Shown here: positions 53,288-62,072 of the stretch, piece after piece
Position numbering within the stretch: the first letter of the stretch is position 1
Layout: each line of letters begins with the position of its first letter
NCBI GenBank assembly: GCA_964437595.1
Contig: CAYTHO010000016.1
Span: 1 to 64,000, forward strand
Source: DSYU01 sp964437595
Lineage (GTDB): Bacteria > Chloroflexota > Anaerolineae > Anaerolineales > Anaerolineaceae
DNA: 64,000 nt
Direction: 5' to 3'
The notes under the pieces: generated by a model
Seen by the model: the letters and a program-made list of their open reading frames with translations, nothing else
Database searches by the model: none
Told to the model about the DNA's origin: nothing
Made by a program: the position numbers and the translations under genes

Positions 53288-54058
53288 ATGAAGAAGATTA
53301 CGGCCTTTGTGGGCAGCTTCCGCAAGAAGAATACCTATCAGGTAGTTGAGCAATACCTGCGCAACCTGCAAGCGCTGGGTGAAATCGAGTACGATATCGT
53401 CCGGCTGTCCGAATACCATCTCGAGATCTGCCGGGGATGCCAGGCCTGCACCAATAAGGGTGAGGCTTTCTGCCCGTTAAAGGATGACCGGGATGTGCTG
53501 CTGGCGAAGATAGATGCTTCGGATGGAGTTATCTTCGCCGCCCCGAACTACACCTGGGGTGTTTCAGGGCTGATGAAGGTGTTCATGGACCGGTTTGGGT
53601 TCATCGTCCATCGCCCGCGCTTCTTCGGGAAAGCCTTTACCAGCATCGTCACCCAGGCGATGGGGCAAGGGGATAAGATCGTCGATTATTTCGACTATGC
53701 CGCCCATTCCTTTGGATTTAACACGATAAAAGGCATCGTCACCACCGGTTTTGACCCAAAGACCGAGAAGCAGTTGATGAAGATCGATCATGACCTGGTG
53801 GCACACAGCCAGCGCTTCTATGCCTTACTCAACCGGCCACCGTTCCCTGAGCCAACATTATTCCAGCTCATGTATTTCCGAATTGGGCGATCCGTGATCA
53901 AGCATATCGATACCAAGTATGCGGATCACGGCTATTACGCAGAGAAAGGCTGGTTTGAATCGGACTACTTTTATCCCACCACCTTAAATGCGATCAAGAA
54001 GACTGCCGGCAGCCTGTTCGACCGAATGGCGCCTACGATTCAAAAAATGATAGCCTAG
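53288..54058 (+). CDS. Iron-sulfur flavoprotein-like reductase (flavodoxin fold)
   Basis: 256 residues from ATG 53288 (AAGGAG upstream). FVGSFRKKNTYQVVEQYL is the FMN loop. Cysteines in ICRGCQACTNKGEAFC fit CxxCxxCx7C, the compact motif of Isf-type flavoproteins. APNYTWGVSGLMKVFMDRFG completes the flavin site. The C-terminal ~70 residues are extra to the family core and may dock a partner. It likely carries electrons in the cytosol and is the first gene of the cassette with the small protein, ApbE and FMN-binding proteins. Confidence 0.88.
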   Translation: MKKITAFVGSFRKKNTYQVVEQYLRNLQALGEIEYDIVRLSEYHLEICRGCQACTNKGEAFCPLKDDRDVLLAKIDASDGVIFAAPNYTWGVSGLMKVFMDRFGFIVHRPRFFGKAFTSIVTQAMGQGDKIVDYFDYAAHSFGFNTIKGIVTTGFDPKTEKQLMKIDHDLVAHSQRFYALLNRPPFPEPTLFQLMYFRIGRSVIKHIDTKYADHGYYAEKGWFESDYFYPTTLNAIKKTAGSLFDRMAPTIQKMIA

Positions 54059-54098
54059 TGCAGAATCAGAGGACATTTGTGGAAATAATCGCGGCTTC

Positions 54099-54190
54099 TT
54101 GTAGGGCGGGCATCCCTGCCCACCGTCTTAGCTCTCGCTTGCGCGAGCGGCAGGCGCGGTTGCGAGCAACCGTGGATACCTGCCCTACAA
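54099..54190. repeat. 92-bp element with terminal inverted repeats TTGTAGGGC / GCCCTACAA
   Basis: The ends TTGTAGGGCGGG (54099-54110) and ACCTGCCCTACAA (54178-54190) are inverted repeats (nine exact, one mismatch beyond). The interior is GC-rich with CGCTTGCGCGAG (54135-54146). No coding capacity. This looks like a MITE or REP-type element inserted between the flavoprotein gene and the small-protein gene. Confidence 0.65.
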
Positions 54191-54243
54191 AGCGAACGGC
54201 ATTTCCAACAATGTCCTCGGAGTATGCACTAGGGAGAGCCCGG

Positions 54244-54483
54244 ATGCCAGAATACGTCGAAATTAAGCTCAAAGGATACCTGGACCCTCATTGGGCGGAC
54301 TGGTTTTCTGGCCTGACGATGGCGCATCTGGAAGGCTACGGGACACTGCTTTCTGGGACGCTCTCCGACCAGGCAGCGCTTCATGGACTGCTCGAGCGCA
54401 TCCGCGATTTGAATATCCCATTAATTTCGGTCACTTGCAGTGATCCAAACAACCAGGATACCCATCCGGAACAAGGGAGATAA
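54244..54483 (+). CDS. Conserved small protein of 79 residues, paralogue of 29763-29987
   Basis: ATG 54244 is the start; the open frame extends upstream only across the inverted-repeat element. It opens PEYVEIKLKGYLDPHWADWF and contains DQAALHGLLERIRDLN, the block identical to the paralogue. The stop is followed within three bases by the ApbE gene, and the two are surely co-transcribed. Unknown fold, no cysteines, soluble. Its retention in both cassettes makes a specific role likely. Confidence 0.82.
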   Translation: MPEYVEIKLKGYLDPHWADWFSGLTMAHLEGYGTLLSGTLSDQAALHGLLERIRDLNIPLISVTCSDPNNQDTHPEQGR

Positions 54484-54485
54484 AT

Positions 54486-55469
54486 ATGTTGTTAGAAAAG
54501 ATGCAGGTTGCCCAACGGGTTGCGCAAACCACCCAGTTCGCGATGGGTACCGTGATGGCGCATAATGCCTTTAGCTCTCACGCGGAAGAAAGCCTGGCCG
54601 CGGTTACCCGGGAGGTAGATTGGATTGAAAGCCTGCTCAGCCGTTTTGTCCCCGGAAGCGACATCTGGCGGATCAACCAATCGGCGGGCATTCAGCCTGA
54701 AAAGCTCAGCCATGCGACCTTCGAAGTGCTGTCGAAAGCGGCTGCGTTCTCAAGAACCTGCCCGGGCTGTTTCGAGGTGACGATCGAGCCGCTGGTCAGT
54801 CTGTGGTCAACAAGTAAGGAGACCGGTGAACCACCGGACGATGCTGGTATCCACCAGGCGCTCTCCCTGGTCAATTCAGATGACCTGGTCCTGGATCCTT
54901 GGGGGATTACAGCGCAGATGAGATATCCAGGGCAATCTGTTGACCTGGGCGGCATCGGGAAAGGCTTTGCCGGGGACCGCGTTGTAGAGGTTTACCGGCG
55001 GTTCGGCGTCACATCTGCATACTCTAACCTGGGCGGCAACGTGGTTGCCCTGGGAGCGAAACCGGATGGCTCGCCCTGGCAGGTGGGTATACAGCATCCT
55101 CGCCATCCGGACAGGCTCATCGGAGTCGTCGGGGTGATAGGCGAGTCAGTAGTGACTTCGGGAGACTACCAGCGTTTCTTTACCGACAGGCATGGTATCC
55201 GGCGCCACCATATCCTAAACCCAGCGACCGGATATCCTGCCGAATCAGGATTGGTCAGCGTTTCTGTTGTTGCGGAGAAATCGATCGATGCGGATGCGCT
55301 CTCTACCATATTGTTTGTTTCTGGACTGGAGCGAGGACTGGAATGTCTGAAGAGATTCCCGCAGACCGAAGCCATTTTTGTAGACGCAAACCTGAGCGTA
55401 TTTATCACGCCGGGCCTGAGCAACCGGTTCCAGGTAGATGACGGCATCAGCGTAACGATTCTGAACTGA
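54486..55469 (+). CDS. apbE: FAD:protein FMN transferase (ApbE family)
   Basis: 327 residues. AMGTVMAHNAF, WIESLLSRFVPGSDIWRIN, VDLGGIGKGFAGDRVVEVY and YSNLGGNVVALG are the FAD-binding and catalytic segments, and HHILNPATGYPAESGL is the typical late block. It attaches FMN through a phosphoester to Thr/Ser in FMN-binding domains. No signal peptide or lipobox is visible, whereas most ApbE proteins are exported, so it may act inside the cell. The two FMN-binding proteins encoded next carry matching motifs and are its likely substrates. Confidence 0.93.
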   Translation: MLLEKMQVAQRVAQTTQFAMGTVMAHNAFSSHAEESLAAVTREVDWIESLLSRFVPGSDIWRINQSAGIQPEKLSHATFEVLSKAAAFSRTCPGCFEVTIEPLVSLWSTSKETGEPPDDAGIHQALSLVNSDDLVLDPWGITAQMRYPGQSVDLGGIGKGFAGDRVVEVYRRFGVTSAYSNLGGNVVALGAKPDGSPWQVGIQHPRHPDRLIGVVGVIGESVVTSGDYQRFFTDRHGIRRHHILNPATGYPAESGLVSVSVVAEKSIDADALSTILFVSGLERGLECLKRFPQTEAIFVDANLSVFITPGLSNRFQVDDGISVTILN

Positions 55470-55487
55470 TGGAAAGGAGAAAGGCGA

Positions 55488-55895
55488 ATGATCGGATGGA
55501 TTATCGCACTTGTTATTTTAGGGGCATTAGGGATCGGCTGGGGAATCGGCTGGTCGAAGCTAATGAAAGAGCACCGCGAGGCCAGAGCTGTGCCGCTGGC
55601 AGATATTGACTTCAGTAAGCTGAACGACGGCAAGTATCACGGCGTTTACGCGGGCGGGATGTACAAATGGCGCGCTAACGAATGCGATGTAACCGTGATG
55701 GCGGGCAAAGTGGCGGATATTCAGCTTTCCGGTTCTAAAGATCCGGGCGGCAAAAACACTCAGCACAAAGAGCTGTACGACCGGGTCATCCAGGCACAGT
55801 CGCTAAAAGTCGATACGATCAGCAGCGCCACGCTCACTTCGAAAGCTTACCTGAAAGCTGTTGAAAACGCGCTGGTACTGGCTCAACGCGATTAG
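55488..55895 (+). CDS. Membrane-anchored FMN-binding domain protein
   Basis: 135 residues. One TM helix (residues 3-21) precedes a Lys/His-rich stretch (SKLMKEHREAR) and an FMN-binding domain. DTISSATLTSKAY holds the ApbE acceptor motif, with Thr115 as the expected flavinylated residue. The basic stretch after the helix would favour the cytosolic side, in contrast to its paralogue. It probably serves as a one-flavin relay with the neighbouring flavoprotein. It has a GGAAAGGAG ribosome binding site. Confidence 0.88.
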   Translation: MIGWIIALVILGALGIGWGIGWSKLMKEHREARAVPLADIDFSKLNDGKYHGVYAGGMYKWRANECDVTVMAGKVADIQLSGSKDPGGKNTQHKELYDRVIQAQSLKVDTISSATLTSKAYLKAVENALVLAQRD

Positions 55896-55929
55896 TTGGT
55901 GGATATATATGGTCATGGAGGGAACGAAT

Positions 55930-56370
55930 ATGGCTGTAAAACCTAAGAAACGAAGTTGGCTCAAAGGCTGCCTGATCGGGCTAATGGTTGTTATGGTTCT
56001 GATCGTTGTAGGCGGCGGTATTGGCTGGATGTTCTTATCCAAAGAGCATGAGGAGGCAAGAAACTTGCCACTGAACGCCGTCAATTTTGACCAGCTGAGC
56101 GATGGAAGGTATCACGGCATTTACGCGGGCGGCATGTATGGCTGGCGCTATAACGAATGTAATGTTACCGTAACAGGCAGTAAAGTAGCCGCGATCCAGT
56201 TGGCAAAAACTGATGACCCGGGTGCAGAGAACACGGATGTCAAGATGCTCTACGAGCGGGTCATCACTACCCAGTCGCTGCACGTGGACACCATCAGTGG
56301 ATCGACTCTCACTTCCAAAGGGTATCCCCAGTGCGTGGAAAACGCCCTGATCGGCGCCCAGCATGAATAG
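55930..56370 (+). CDS. Second membrane-anchored FMN-binding domain protein
   Basis: 146 residues from ATG 55930 (GGAGGGAACGA upstream). A basic N-terminus (KPKKRSWLKG) and a TM helix (~13-36) predict the domain outside the membrane. GRYHGIYAGGMYGWRYNECNV matches the paralogue block. The acceptor motif is TISGSTLTSKGY with Thr126. About 60% similar to the product of 55488 and probably a tandem duplication with opposite predicted topology. Confidence 0.88.
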   Translation: MAVKPKKRSWLKGCLIGLMVVMVLIVVGGGIGWMFLSKEHEEARNLPLNAVNFDQLSDGRYHGIYAGGMYGWRYNECNVTVTGSKVAAIQLAKTDDPGAENTDVKMLYERVITTQSLHVDTISGSTLTSKGYPQCVENALIGAQHE

Positions 56371-56959
56371 AGGTAGCGAGGCACAAGTTGATAAAGAGCA
56401 TGTCATTCCAATGAACTACAGTTGTGCCCGCTAGTTCTTCAATATGAAGGGCAAGAAGATATGGAATTCGCTTGCTTAGTTTTATTTTCTGCAGTGCCCG
56501 TCAAGGGAACTTTGGTAATTGTCTAGTTGGCACCAATGAAGGTGATATTGTTATTGGGGTTGTTGGCGTTTGTTAGTGTGTGACCAGTTCCCATTGATTG
56601 CCAAGCTTTTGAGAATAAATAACCCGATCGCGCCGACCTGCCAGTTGCCAAATCAGGCAACTTGATAACTATGGCGTGGGTGAGCGATAAGGCAACGAAC
56701 TAATTGGTCAAGTGATATTGTCTATTGTATTCTTTTGGCCATTACTCAATAATGAATTTAACCTCTTTGAGTCTACGGAAAACTCGATGGTTTTTCGTCC
56801 ACAACAGGCTGATATTGTGGCCTGTGTAGCATGCCAGGACGGATTAATCTTAAGAATTTATCCATTGGGTAAGACTCACCAATATACATCCCTTATCTAT
56901 TACGCAACATGGTAAATCGGGAAATCGAAGATTAGTTATAATTTACTCGTCTTATCTAT
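56371..56959. other. 589-base region without a recognisable gene
   Basis: AT-rich; short frames of up to 67 codons show no family features. A small perfect hairpin AGTTGCC-AAATCA-GGCAACT lies at 56643-56662. The region ends at the truncated transposase and may be debris from insertion events. Confidence 0.4.
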
Positions 56960-57708
56960 ACAAAACGAGGTACACACCCTACCGCCAGTCGCCCTTTCAA
57001 CTCATGCACCACCGAATACGCCATTTCCTGGTTTCTCGCTCCCACCTGCATGACTGGAATGAGCTTCGTCTTCGCATCGCTGGCAATCCACAGCCACATA
57101 TCCTGGCCTCGATCTTTCACATTGGCCCATTATTCATCCAACTGCATGTGTACCAGTTCCAACTCTGCCATAAAGCGTTCGTGCAGCTTCTTTCCCTGCA
57201 TTCCACTGCGACATAACCAGGTGCGGATGGTGATTTCTCGCACCCCAAACACTTCTTCCAGTGCCGCCGGATCATCTATTCCTAATGCCAGTAACCTCAT
57301 GATTTTCTCTACCTGGTCTGAGTGGCTTTTCAAACAATGCAGGATCGTATTCCGTCGCGCCGTGAATTTCTTCCAGCACGCCTGGCATTTCAAATCTTGG
57401 ATCACTTCCTGCTTTCCATGCATCCCGTACCCCACTAACGCATGGACCCCTTCCTCTATAATCCTGTAATATTCGCAGCTTTCGTTCGGGCAGGGGTGCC
57501 CTTCGGTTTGGATTTTCTTCCTTCGCCCTCCCCGTCCCTTCCGCAACTGCCATGGTTCTGGCTTTTCTCGCTTCTCGATGTCCCGTTTGTCCTTCCCCTC
57601 TCGGCAAAAACGGCAATCTCGTTCGCTCTTCGGTCGCAGTACGGCTGGTACTTTTCCAATCGCGCTTCTTTTTCCGTTCTTTGATTTGAAAGCGCGCAAT
57701 TCTATCAT
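56960..57708 (-). pseudogene. Truncated IS1-like transposase with an in-frame stop
   Basis: Read leftward from 57708, the protein has a zinc-ribbon-like N-terminus (CPNESCEYY ... DLKCQACWKKFTARRNT), an HTH region (DDPAALEEVFGVREITIRTW), then HMQLDE followed by a TAA. Reading on in frame gives WANVKDRGQDMWLWIASDAK and VMQVGARNQEMAYSVVHELK, the start of the DDE catalytic region, where the D of QLDE would be the first acid. The remaining catalytic residues are missing, so the element is dead. No clear terminal inverted repeats were found. Confidence 0.7.
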
Positions 57709-57851
57709 CTTTCAGCGATGACCGAGTTATCAACTACCGATTGTGGTTCCACCCAAAAATTAATGCTTGTCTTCGGTTGCCTGGCGTGCTAAACTCAGAT
57801 TGGCTGGTGGTTTTACCAGTTTCCGCTTTTCCCACAGCCCATCATCATCAA

Positions 57852-58562
57852 ATGGAACCCATTCAGGTTCAAAGCTTGAAAGCCGCCTGCATCCAGCGTC
57901 TGGAAGGATTGATCCTTTCCGGCGAATGGCAGATTGGCACGCGCTTGCCTTCCGAGCGTGATCTGGCTGCTCAGCTCAATATCAGCCGGCCGGTGCTGCA
58001 TGAAGCCCTGGTGGACCTGGCCGCCAAGGGGCTGATCACCATCGAGCCGAGGCGCGGTGTATTCATCAATGACTACCGCACCAGCGGATCGTGCGCACTG
58101 CTGTCTTCCCTGCTCTCTTTCAGCGGTGGCCGCTTGGACCCGGCTTTTACCCAATCCATGATCGAAATGCGCCTGCTAGTGGAATGCGAAACCGCCTTAC
58201 TGGCCGCGCAAAATCGCACGGATGACCAGCTCGCCGGCCTGCGGGCACTCCTCACTGCAGAAGACCGGGGTGTTTCAGACACTGCCTCCCTCACCAACCT
58301 GGACTATGCCTTTCATTTACAGATCGCCATCGCTTCCGGCAACCTGGTCTATCCCCTAATCATGAACTCATTCGAGATTATCTATACGCAGCTCACCGGC
58401 CGGTTCTTTGACCATTACGTGCAAACTCCGGTGGTTGAGGCTGTATTTGTTTATCATCACCGGCTGGTCGAAGCCATCGCCAACCGCGCTGCAGAAACCG
58501 CCCGCTCGATCATGCAAGACATGCTCCAGCATGGAGCAGACCACCTTCGCCAGATCCCGTAA
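57852..58562 (+). CDS. GntR/FadR-type transcriptional regulator (FCD domain)
   Basis: 236 residues from ATG 57852. The winged HTH is LKAACIQRLEGLILSGEWQIGTRL then PSERDLAAQLNISRPVLHEAL and LITIEPRRGVFIND. The FCD ligand domain follows (MIEMRLLVECETALLAAQNR to the end) and usually binds a small carboxylate through metal-binding His/Asp residues. It precedes the glycyl radical enzyme gene by 17 bases, so it is probably the operon regulator responding to the pathway acid. Confidence 0.92.
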   Translation: MEPIQVQSLKAACIQRLEGLILSGEWQIGTRLPSERDLAAQLNISRPVLHEALVDLAAKGLITIEPRRGVFINDYRTSGSCALLSSLLSFSGGRLDPAFTQSMIEMRLLVECETALLAAQNRTDDQLAGLRALLTAEDRGVSDTASLTNLDYAFHLQIAIASGNLVYPLIMNSFEIIYTQLTGRFFDHYVQTPVVEAVFVYHHRLVEAIANRAAETARSIMQDMLQHGADHLRQIP

Positions 58563-58579
58563 TTCCGAAAGGAGACCTT

Positions 58580-61099
58580 ATGTGCGCACCCTCCAACCTG
58601 GACCAACCCCGCTATGCGATCAAGACACCTGGCAACCTCTCGCCGCGCATCGCCTGGCTGCGCGACTACTACTTCCAGGGCACCCAACGCGCCTGGAACA
58701 ACGAGTTCACCGCCTGGACCACCGGCACGCCCTGGGACTTCCAGTTCAACGAAATCTCCTTCTATATCGTTCCTGAGACCTATACCTTCCTGCAAACCTT
58801 CCGCTCCTCCTTCCGTCAGGTAGCGCGTCCGGTCAAGCTCGCAGCGGATTTCTGGAAATGGAGCCTGCCGGAGCGTCGAGCCTGGTTTGTCAAAGAGGTG
58901 ATGGTCCGCTGCTTACCGAAGGAGATCCTGCCCGGCGACCTGATCGCCGGGGGACGGTTCAATATTCTCTCCTCCAGCTGCCTCAATCAGCGCGAAGCGA
59001 AGGAACGGGATGCGCTGGTGTACGGTCCCAACGGCTGCCGGGCAGCCATGCTCTGGCTGCACAACCACGGTTATGGCAACGCCGGGGCCACCAGCGGCCA
59101 CCTGGTGCCGGGCTACGGCGAGATCATCCGCCGTGGGTGGAAAGGAATTCATGCGGATCTGGAAAAACTCTACGCCGCGCTGAGCGAAACAGACAAGCGC
59201 GGAAAGAAAGGCGCCCAGCTGCGGGCGATGATCATCTCCGCAACCCTGCCGCGCGACCTGGCGGCGGAATACAGCCAGGTCTGCCAGAAGCTGGCCAACC
59301 AGGAACCAGACGAGCAGCGCCAGGCTGAGCTGGCCGAGCTAGCCCAGATCCTCCAGCGCGTGCCGTGGGAACCGGCGGAGACCTTTTGGGAGGCCGTCCA
59401 GGCGCTGTGGATCACCCATATGCTGGTGATGAGCGACGAAGGTTACCCCGGCCCCGGTGATTCCTTCGGTCGCATTGACCAGTATCTGTACCCGGCCTGG
59501 GAGTACTCGCTCGCAAACGGCATGGAGCGCGAATTCGGTAAGGAGATCCTCAAGTGCTTCTGGATGCACTGCAACACTGCCTACGACGCCATGATCCGCA
59601 CCGGCGGCAACCAGGGCATCACCGCAGGGTATGGGCAGCTCATCACTCTTTCGGGCATGGGGCCAGATGGAACCGACCTGACCAATGATTTGACCTACGC
59701 CATCCTGGAAGTGATCGATGAAATGTCGCCCATCCTGGAGCCCAAGCCCAACGTGCGCCTGCACCGTGGCAGTCCAGAAAAGCTGCTGGATCAAGTCGTC
59801 GAGATGATCGCCTCCAGCCAGGGCGCGCCATTTTTACTCAACTTCGATGAGCGCTCGATGGCCGGCCTGCTGCTGCAAGCCCGGAAAGCGCACGTCGAGC
59901 ACCTGATTCACCTCGGCAATATCCACGATTATGCCCCGGTCGGCTGCCTGGAAAACACTATGGTGGGCAACGACCGCTCTGGGACGGTGGATAACAACCT
60001 CAACCTGGTCAAAGCCGTTGAGCTGACCCTGACCGGCGGCCTCGACCTGCTGCCCTATACCGATCCGATGACCGGTAAAACGGATCCGCCCCGGCGCGAC
60101 GGCCCGGATACCGGAGATGGTTCCGCCTTGGCCACCTGGGAGCAGTTCTGGCAGGCCTACGCCGAACAGACCCGCTACATCATCCGCAAAATGGTCGCGA
60201 CCTATGAAACCAGCGAACGGGTACGGGCACGCTTCCACCCCACGCCGTACCTCTCCTGTCTGGTCAAAGGCTGTGCGGAGAAGGGCCTGGATATCACCGA
60301 AGGCGGCGCGGAGCTGAACTTCACCACGCTCGAGGCGGTCACCTTTGCCAACACAGTCGACTCGCTGCTGGCCATCAAGTACCTGATTTACGATAAGAAG
60401 CTGTGCACCCCGGGCGAGCTGCTCCAGGCGCTGCGCGATAACTGGGTCGGGCACGAAGTCCTGCAGGCCAGGGCACAAAATAAAGCCCCCAAGTACGGGC
60501 GCGACGATGATGAAGCGGATGCGATGGGGCTGAAGGTGATGGAATTGTGGACCGAAGAAACCTGGAAGCACAAAACCCAGTCCACGCAGCGCCAGTTCCG
60601 CCCCGGCATGCTCTCCTGGAATTACTGGATTGCCTATTCGGATATCCTGCCGGCGACTGCCGACGGCCGGCCCAAAGGCAAGTTCCTCTCCAATGCACTC
60701 TGTCCGGCAAACGGGGCAGACATCAACGGCCCGACCTCGAATGTCAACTCGGTCGGCAAGGTGTTGGGAGGGAAGGCGGAAGGCGGCACGGGGCTGTATC
60801 AAGATTATTACAACCTGCTGCCCAACGGCGGCAGTCATACCATGACCTTCAACCCATCGCTGTTACGCGATCCCGAGCACAAAGAGAAATTCAAAGCCTT
60901 CCTCAAAGGTTACATTGAAAACGGCGGCACGGCTTTGCAGATCAACATGGTGGACGCCGAGATGCTGCGTGACGCCCAACGCCACCCGGAGAACTACCGT
61001 CACCTGCTGGTGCGCGTGACCGGCTACAACGCCTACTTCACCAGCATTGGCAAAGAGCTGCAGGACGAAATCATCGCCCGCGAGAGCCACCAGATCTAG
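58580..61099 (+). CDS. Glycyl radical enzyme, substrate unknown (decarboxylase/dehydratase/lyase group)
   Basis: 839 residues from ATG 58580 (AAGGAG). The PFL domain carries the thiyl cysteine in VGCLENT (Cys456) with a Glu two residues on (Glu458), as in the C-x-E group of dehydratases, lyases and arylacetate decarboxylases rather than true pyruvate formate-lyase. The C-terminal glycyl motif is RVTGYNAYF with Gly815, 25 residues from the end. Other conserved segments are PGPGDSFGRIDQYLYP and ITEGGAELNFTT. It is oxygen-sensitive and activated by the adjacent radical SAM protein. Arylacetate decarboxylase-like activity is one option. Choline, glycerol and hydroxyproline are others; no microcompartment genes are near. 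Confidence 0.9.
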   Translation: MCAPSNLDQPRYAIKTPGNLSPRIAWLRDYYFQGTQRAWNNEFTAWTTGTPWDFQFNEISFYIVPETYTFLQTFRSSFRQVARPVKLAADFWKWSLPERRAWFVKEVMVRCLPKEILPGDLIAGGRFNILSSSCLNQREAKERDALVYGPNGCRAAMLWLHNHGYGNAGATSGHLVPGYGEIIRRGWKGIHADLEKLYAALSETDKRGKKGAQLRAMIISATLPRDLAAEYSQVCQKLANQEPDEQRQAELAELAQILQRVPWEPAETFWEAVQALWITHMLVMSDEGYPGPGDSFGRIDQYLYPAWEYSLANGMEREFGKEILKCFWMHCNTAYDAMIRTGGNQGITAGYGQLITLSGMGPDGTDLTNDLTYAILEVIDEMSPILEPKPNVRLHRGSPEKLLDQVVEMIASSQGAPFLLNFDERSMAGLLLQARKAHVEHLIHLGNIHDYAPVGCLENTMVGNDRSGTVDNNLNLVKAVELTLTGGLDLLPYTDPMTGKTDPPRRDGPDTGDGSALATWEQFWQAYAEQTRYIIRKMVATYETSERVRARFHPTPYLSCLVKGCAEKGLDITEGGAELNFTTLEAVTFANTVDSLLAIKYLIYDKKLCTPGELLQALRDNWVGHEVLQARAQNKAPKYGRDDDEADAMGLKVMELWTEETWKHKTQSTQRQFRPGMLSWNYWIAYSDILPATADGRPKGKFLSNALCPANGADINGPTSNVNSVGKVLGGKAEGGTGLYQDYYNLLPNGGSHTMTFNPSLLRDPEHKEKFKAFLKGYIENGGTALQINMVDAEMLRDAQRHPENYRHLLVRVTGYNAYFTSIGKELQDEIIARESHQI

Positions 61100-61108
61100 G
61101 AGAACCTC

Positions 61109-62062
61109 GTGAGCGAAGGAACGATCCTCCATCTGCAACGCCTTTCCACCGAAGACGGACCAGGGATCCGCACGACGGTCTTTTTCAAAGGCTGCCCGCT
61201 CCACTGCGCCTGGTGCCATAACCCCGAGAGCATCGCCCTGCACCCCCAGGTGCAGTGGTTGGAAAATCGCTGTATTGCCTGCCAGGCCTGCGTTCAGGCC
61301 TGTCCCAATCACGCGCTGACGTGGAACGGGCAAGGCCCAGAACGCGATCGGACGCGCTGCCAGTCTTGCGGCCGCTGCGCCGATACCTGCCCGTCCAATG
61401 CGCACGAGCTGCTGGGGCGGAAGATCCGCGCCGAAACGCTGGTCAAGGAGCTGGTGAAAGACCGCGCCTATTTCGAAAAATCCGCCGGTGGGGTCACTCT
61501 CTCTGGCGGCGAGCCAACCTTGCAGCCAGATTTTGCCCTGGAACTGCTACAATCCTTGCGCGCGCAGGGCATCGCAACGGCCCTGGATACCTGCGGCTTG
61601 GCCCAATACGAAACGCTGGAGAGGCTGGCAAGCGAGGGTGACCTGATCCTGTATGACCTGAAAACCATGGATGGGCTGGCTCACAGCCAGTTCACCGGGG
61701 TGGATAATACCCGCATCCTGAGCAATCTGCTCCGGCTGGCAGGCCATCTCGCCACCCAACCCGGCAAGCGACTATGGATCCGCACCCCGCTGATCCCCGG
61801 CGCAACCGACGGTCCAGAGAACGTGACTGCGATCGGGGCTTACCTGGCTGAGAACCTGGCGGAGCAAGTCGAACGCTGGGAGCTGTGCGCGTTTAACAAC
61901 CTGTGTCGCGATAAATACCGCCGCCTGGGCCTGGAGTGGATCTATGCGGATACTCCGTTGTTGACTCGAGCCGACCTGGATCGAGCCGGCGAGGTTGCCC
62001 GGCAGTCCGGTTTTGATCCCAAGCGCATTTTTGTTACTGGCGCCGCACGTGCCGAGAATTGA
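61109..62062 (+). CDS. Glycyl radical enzyme activase (radical SAM)
   Basis: 317 residues from GTG 61109 (AGGAG upstream). The radical SAM cluster motif is CPLHCAWC (Cys29, 33, 36). A ferredoxin-like insert holds two 4Fe-4S sites: CIACQACVQAC (55-65) and CQSCGRCADTC (84-94). SGGEP at about residue 135 contacts S-adenosylmethionine. The two-cluster insert is typical of activases for glycerol-dehydratase and decarboxylase-type enzymes and absent from PFL activase. It abstracts hydrogen from Gly815 of the upstream enzyme. Confidence 0.94.
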   Translation: MSEGTILHLQRLSTEDGPGIRTTVFFKGCPLHCAWCHNPESIALHPQVQWLENRCIACQACVQACPNHALTWNGQGPERDRTRCQSCGRCADTCPSNAHELLGRKIRAETLVKELVKDRAYFEKSAGGVTLSGGEPTLQPDFALELLQSLRAQGIATALDTCGLAQYETLERLASEGDLILYDLKTMDGLAHSQFTGVDNTRILSNLLRLAGHLATQPGKRLWIRTPLIPGATDGPENVTAIGAYLAENLAEQVERWELCAFNNLCRDKYRRLGLEWIYADTPLLTRADLDRAGEVARQSGFDPKRIFVTGAARAEN

Positions 62063-62072
62063 GGAGGAAGCG

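Noticed and set aside
56712..56915. Plus-strand frame of 67 codons
   Set aside because: AT-rich, no ribosome binding site and no recognisable features.
32737..57741. Shared 13-base ATCAACTACCGAT at 32737-32749 and 57729-57741
   Set aside because: Several exact matches of this length are expected by chance in 64 kb, and the flanks do not match.
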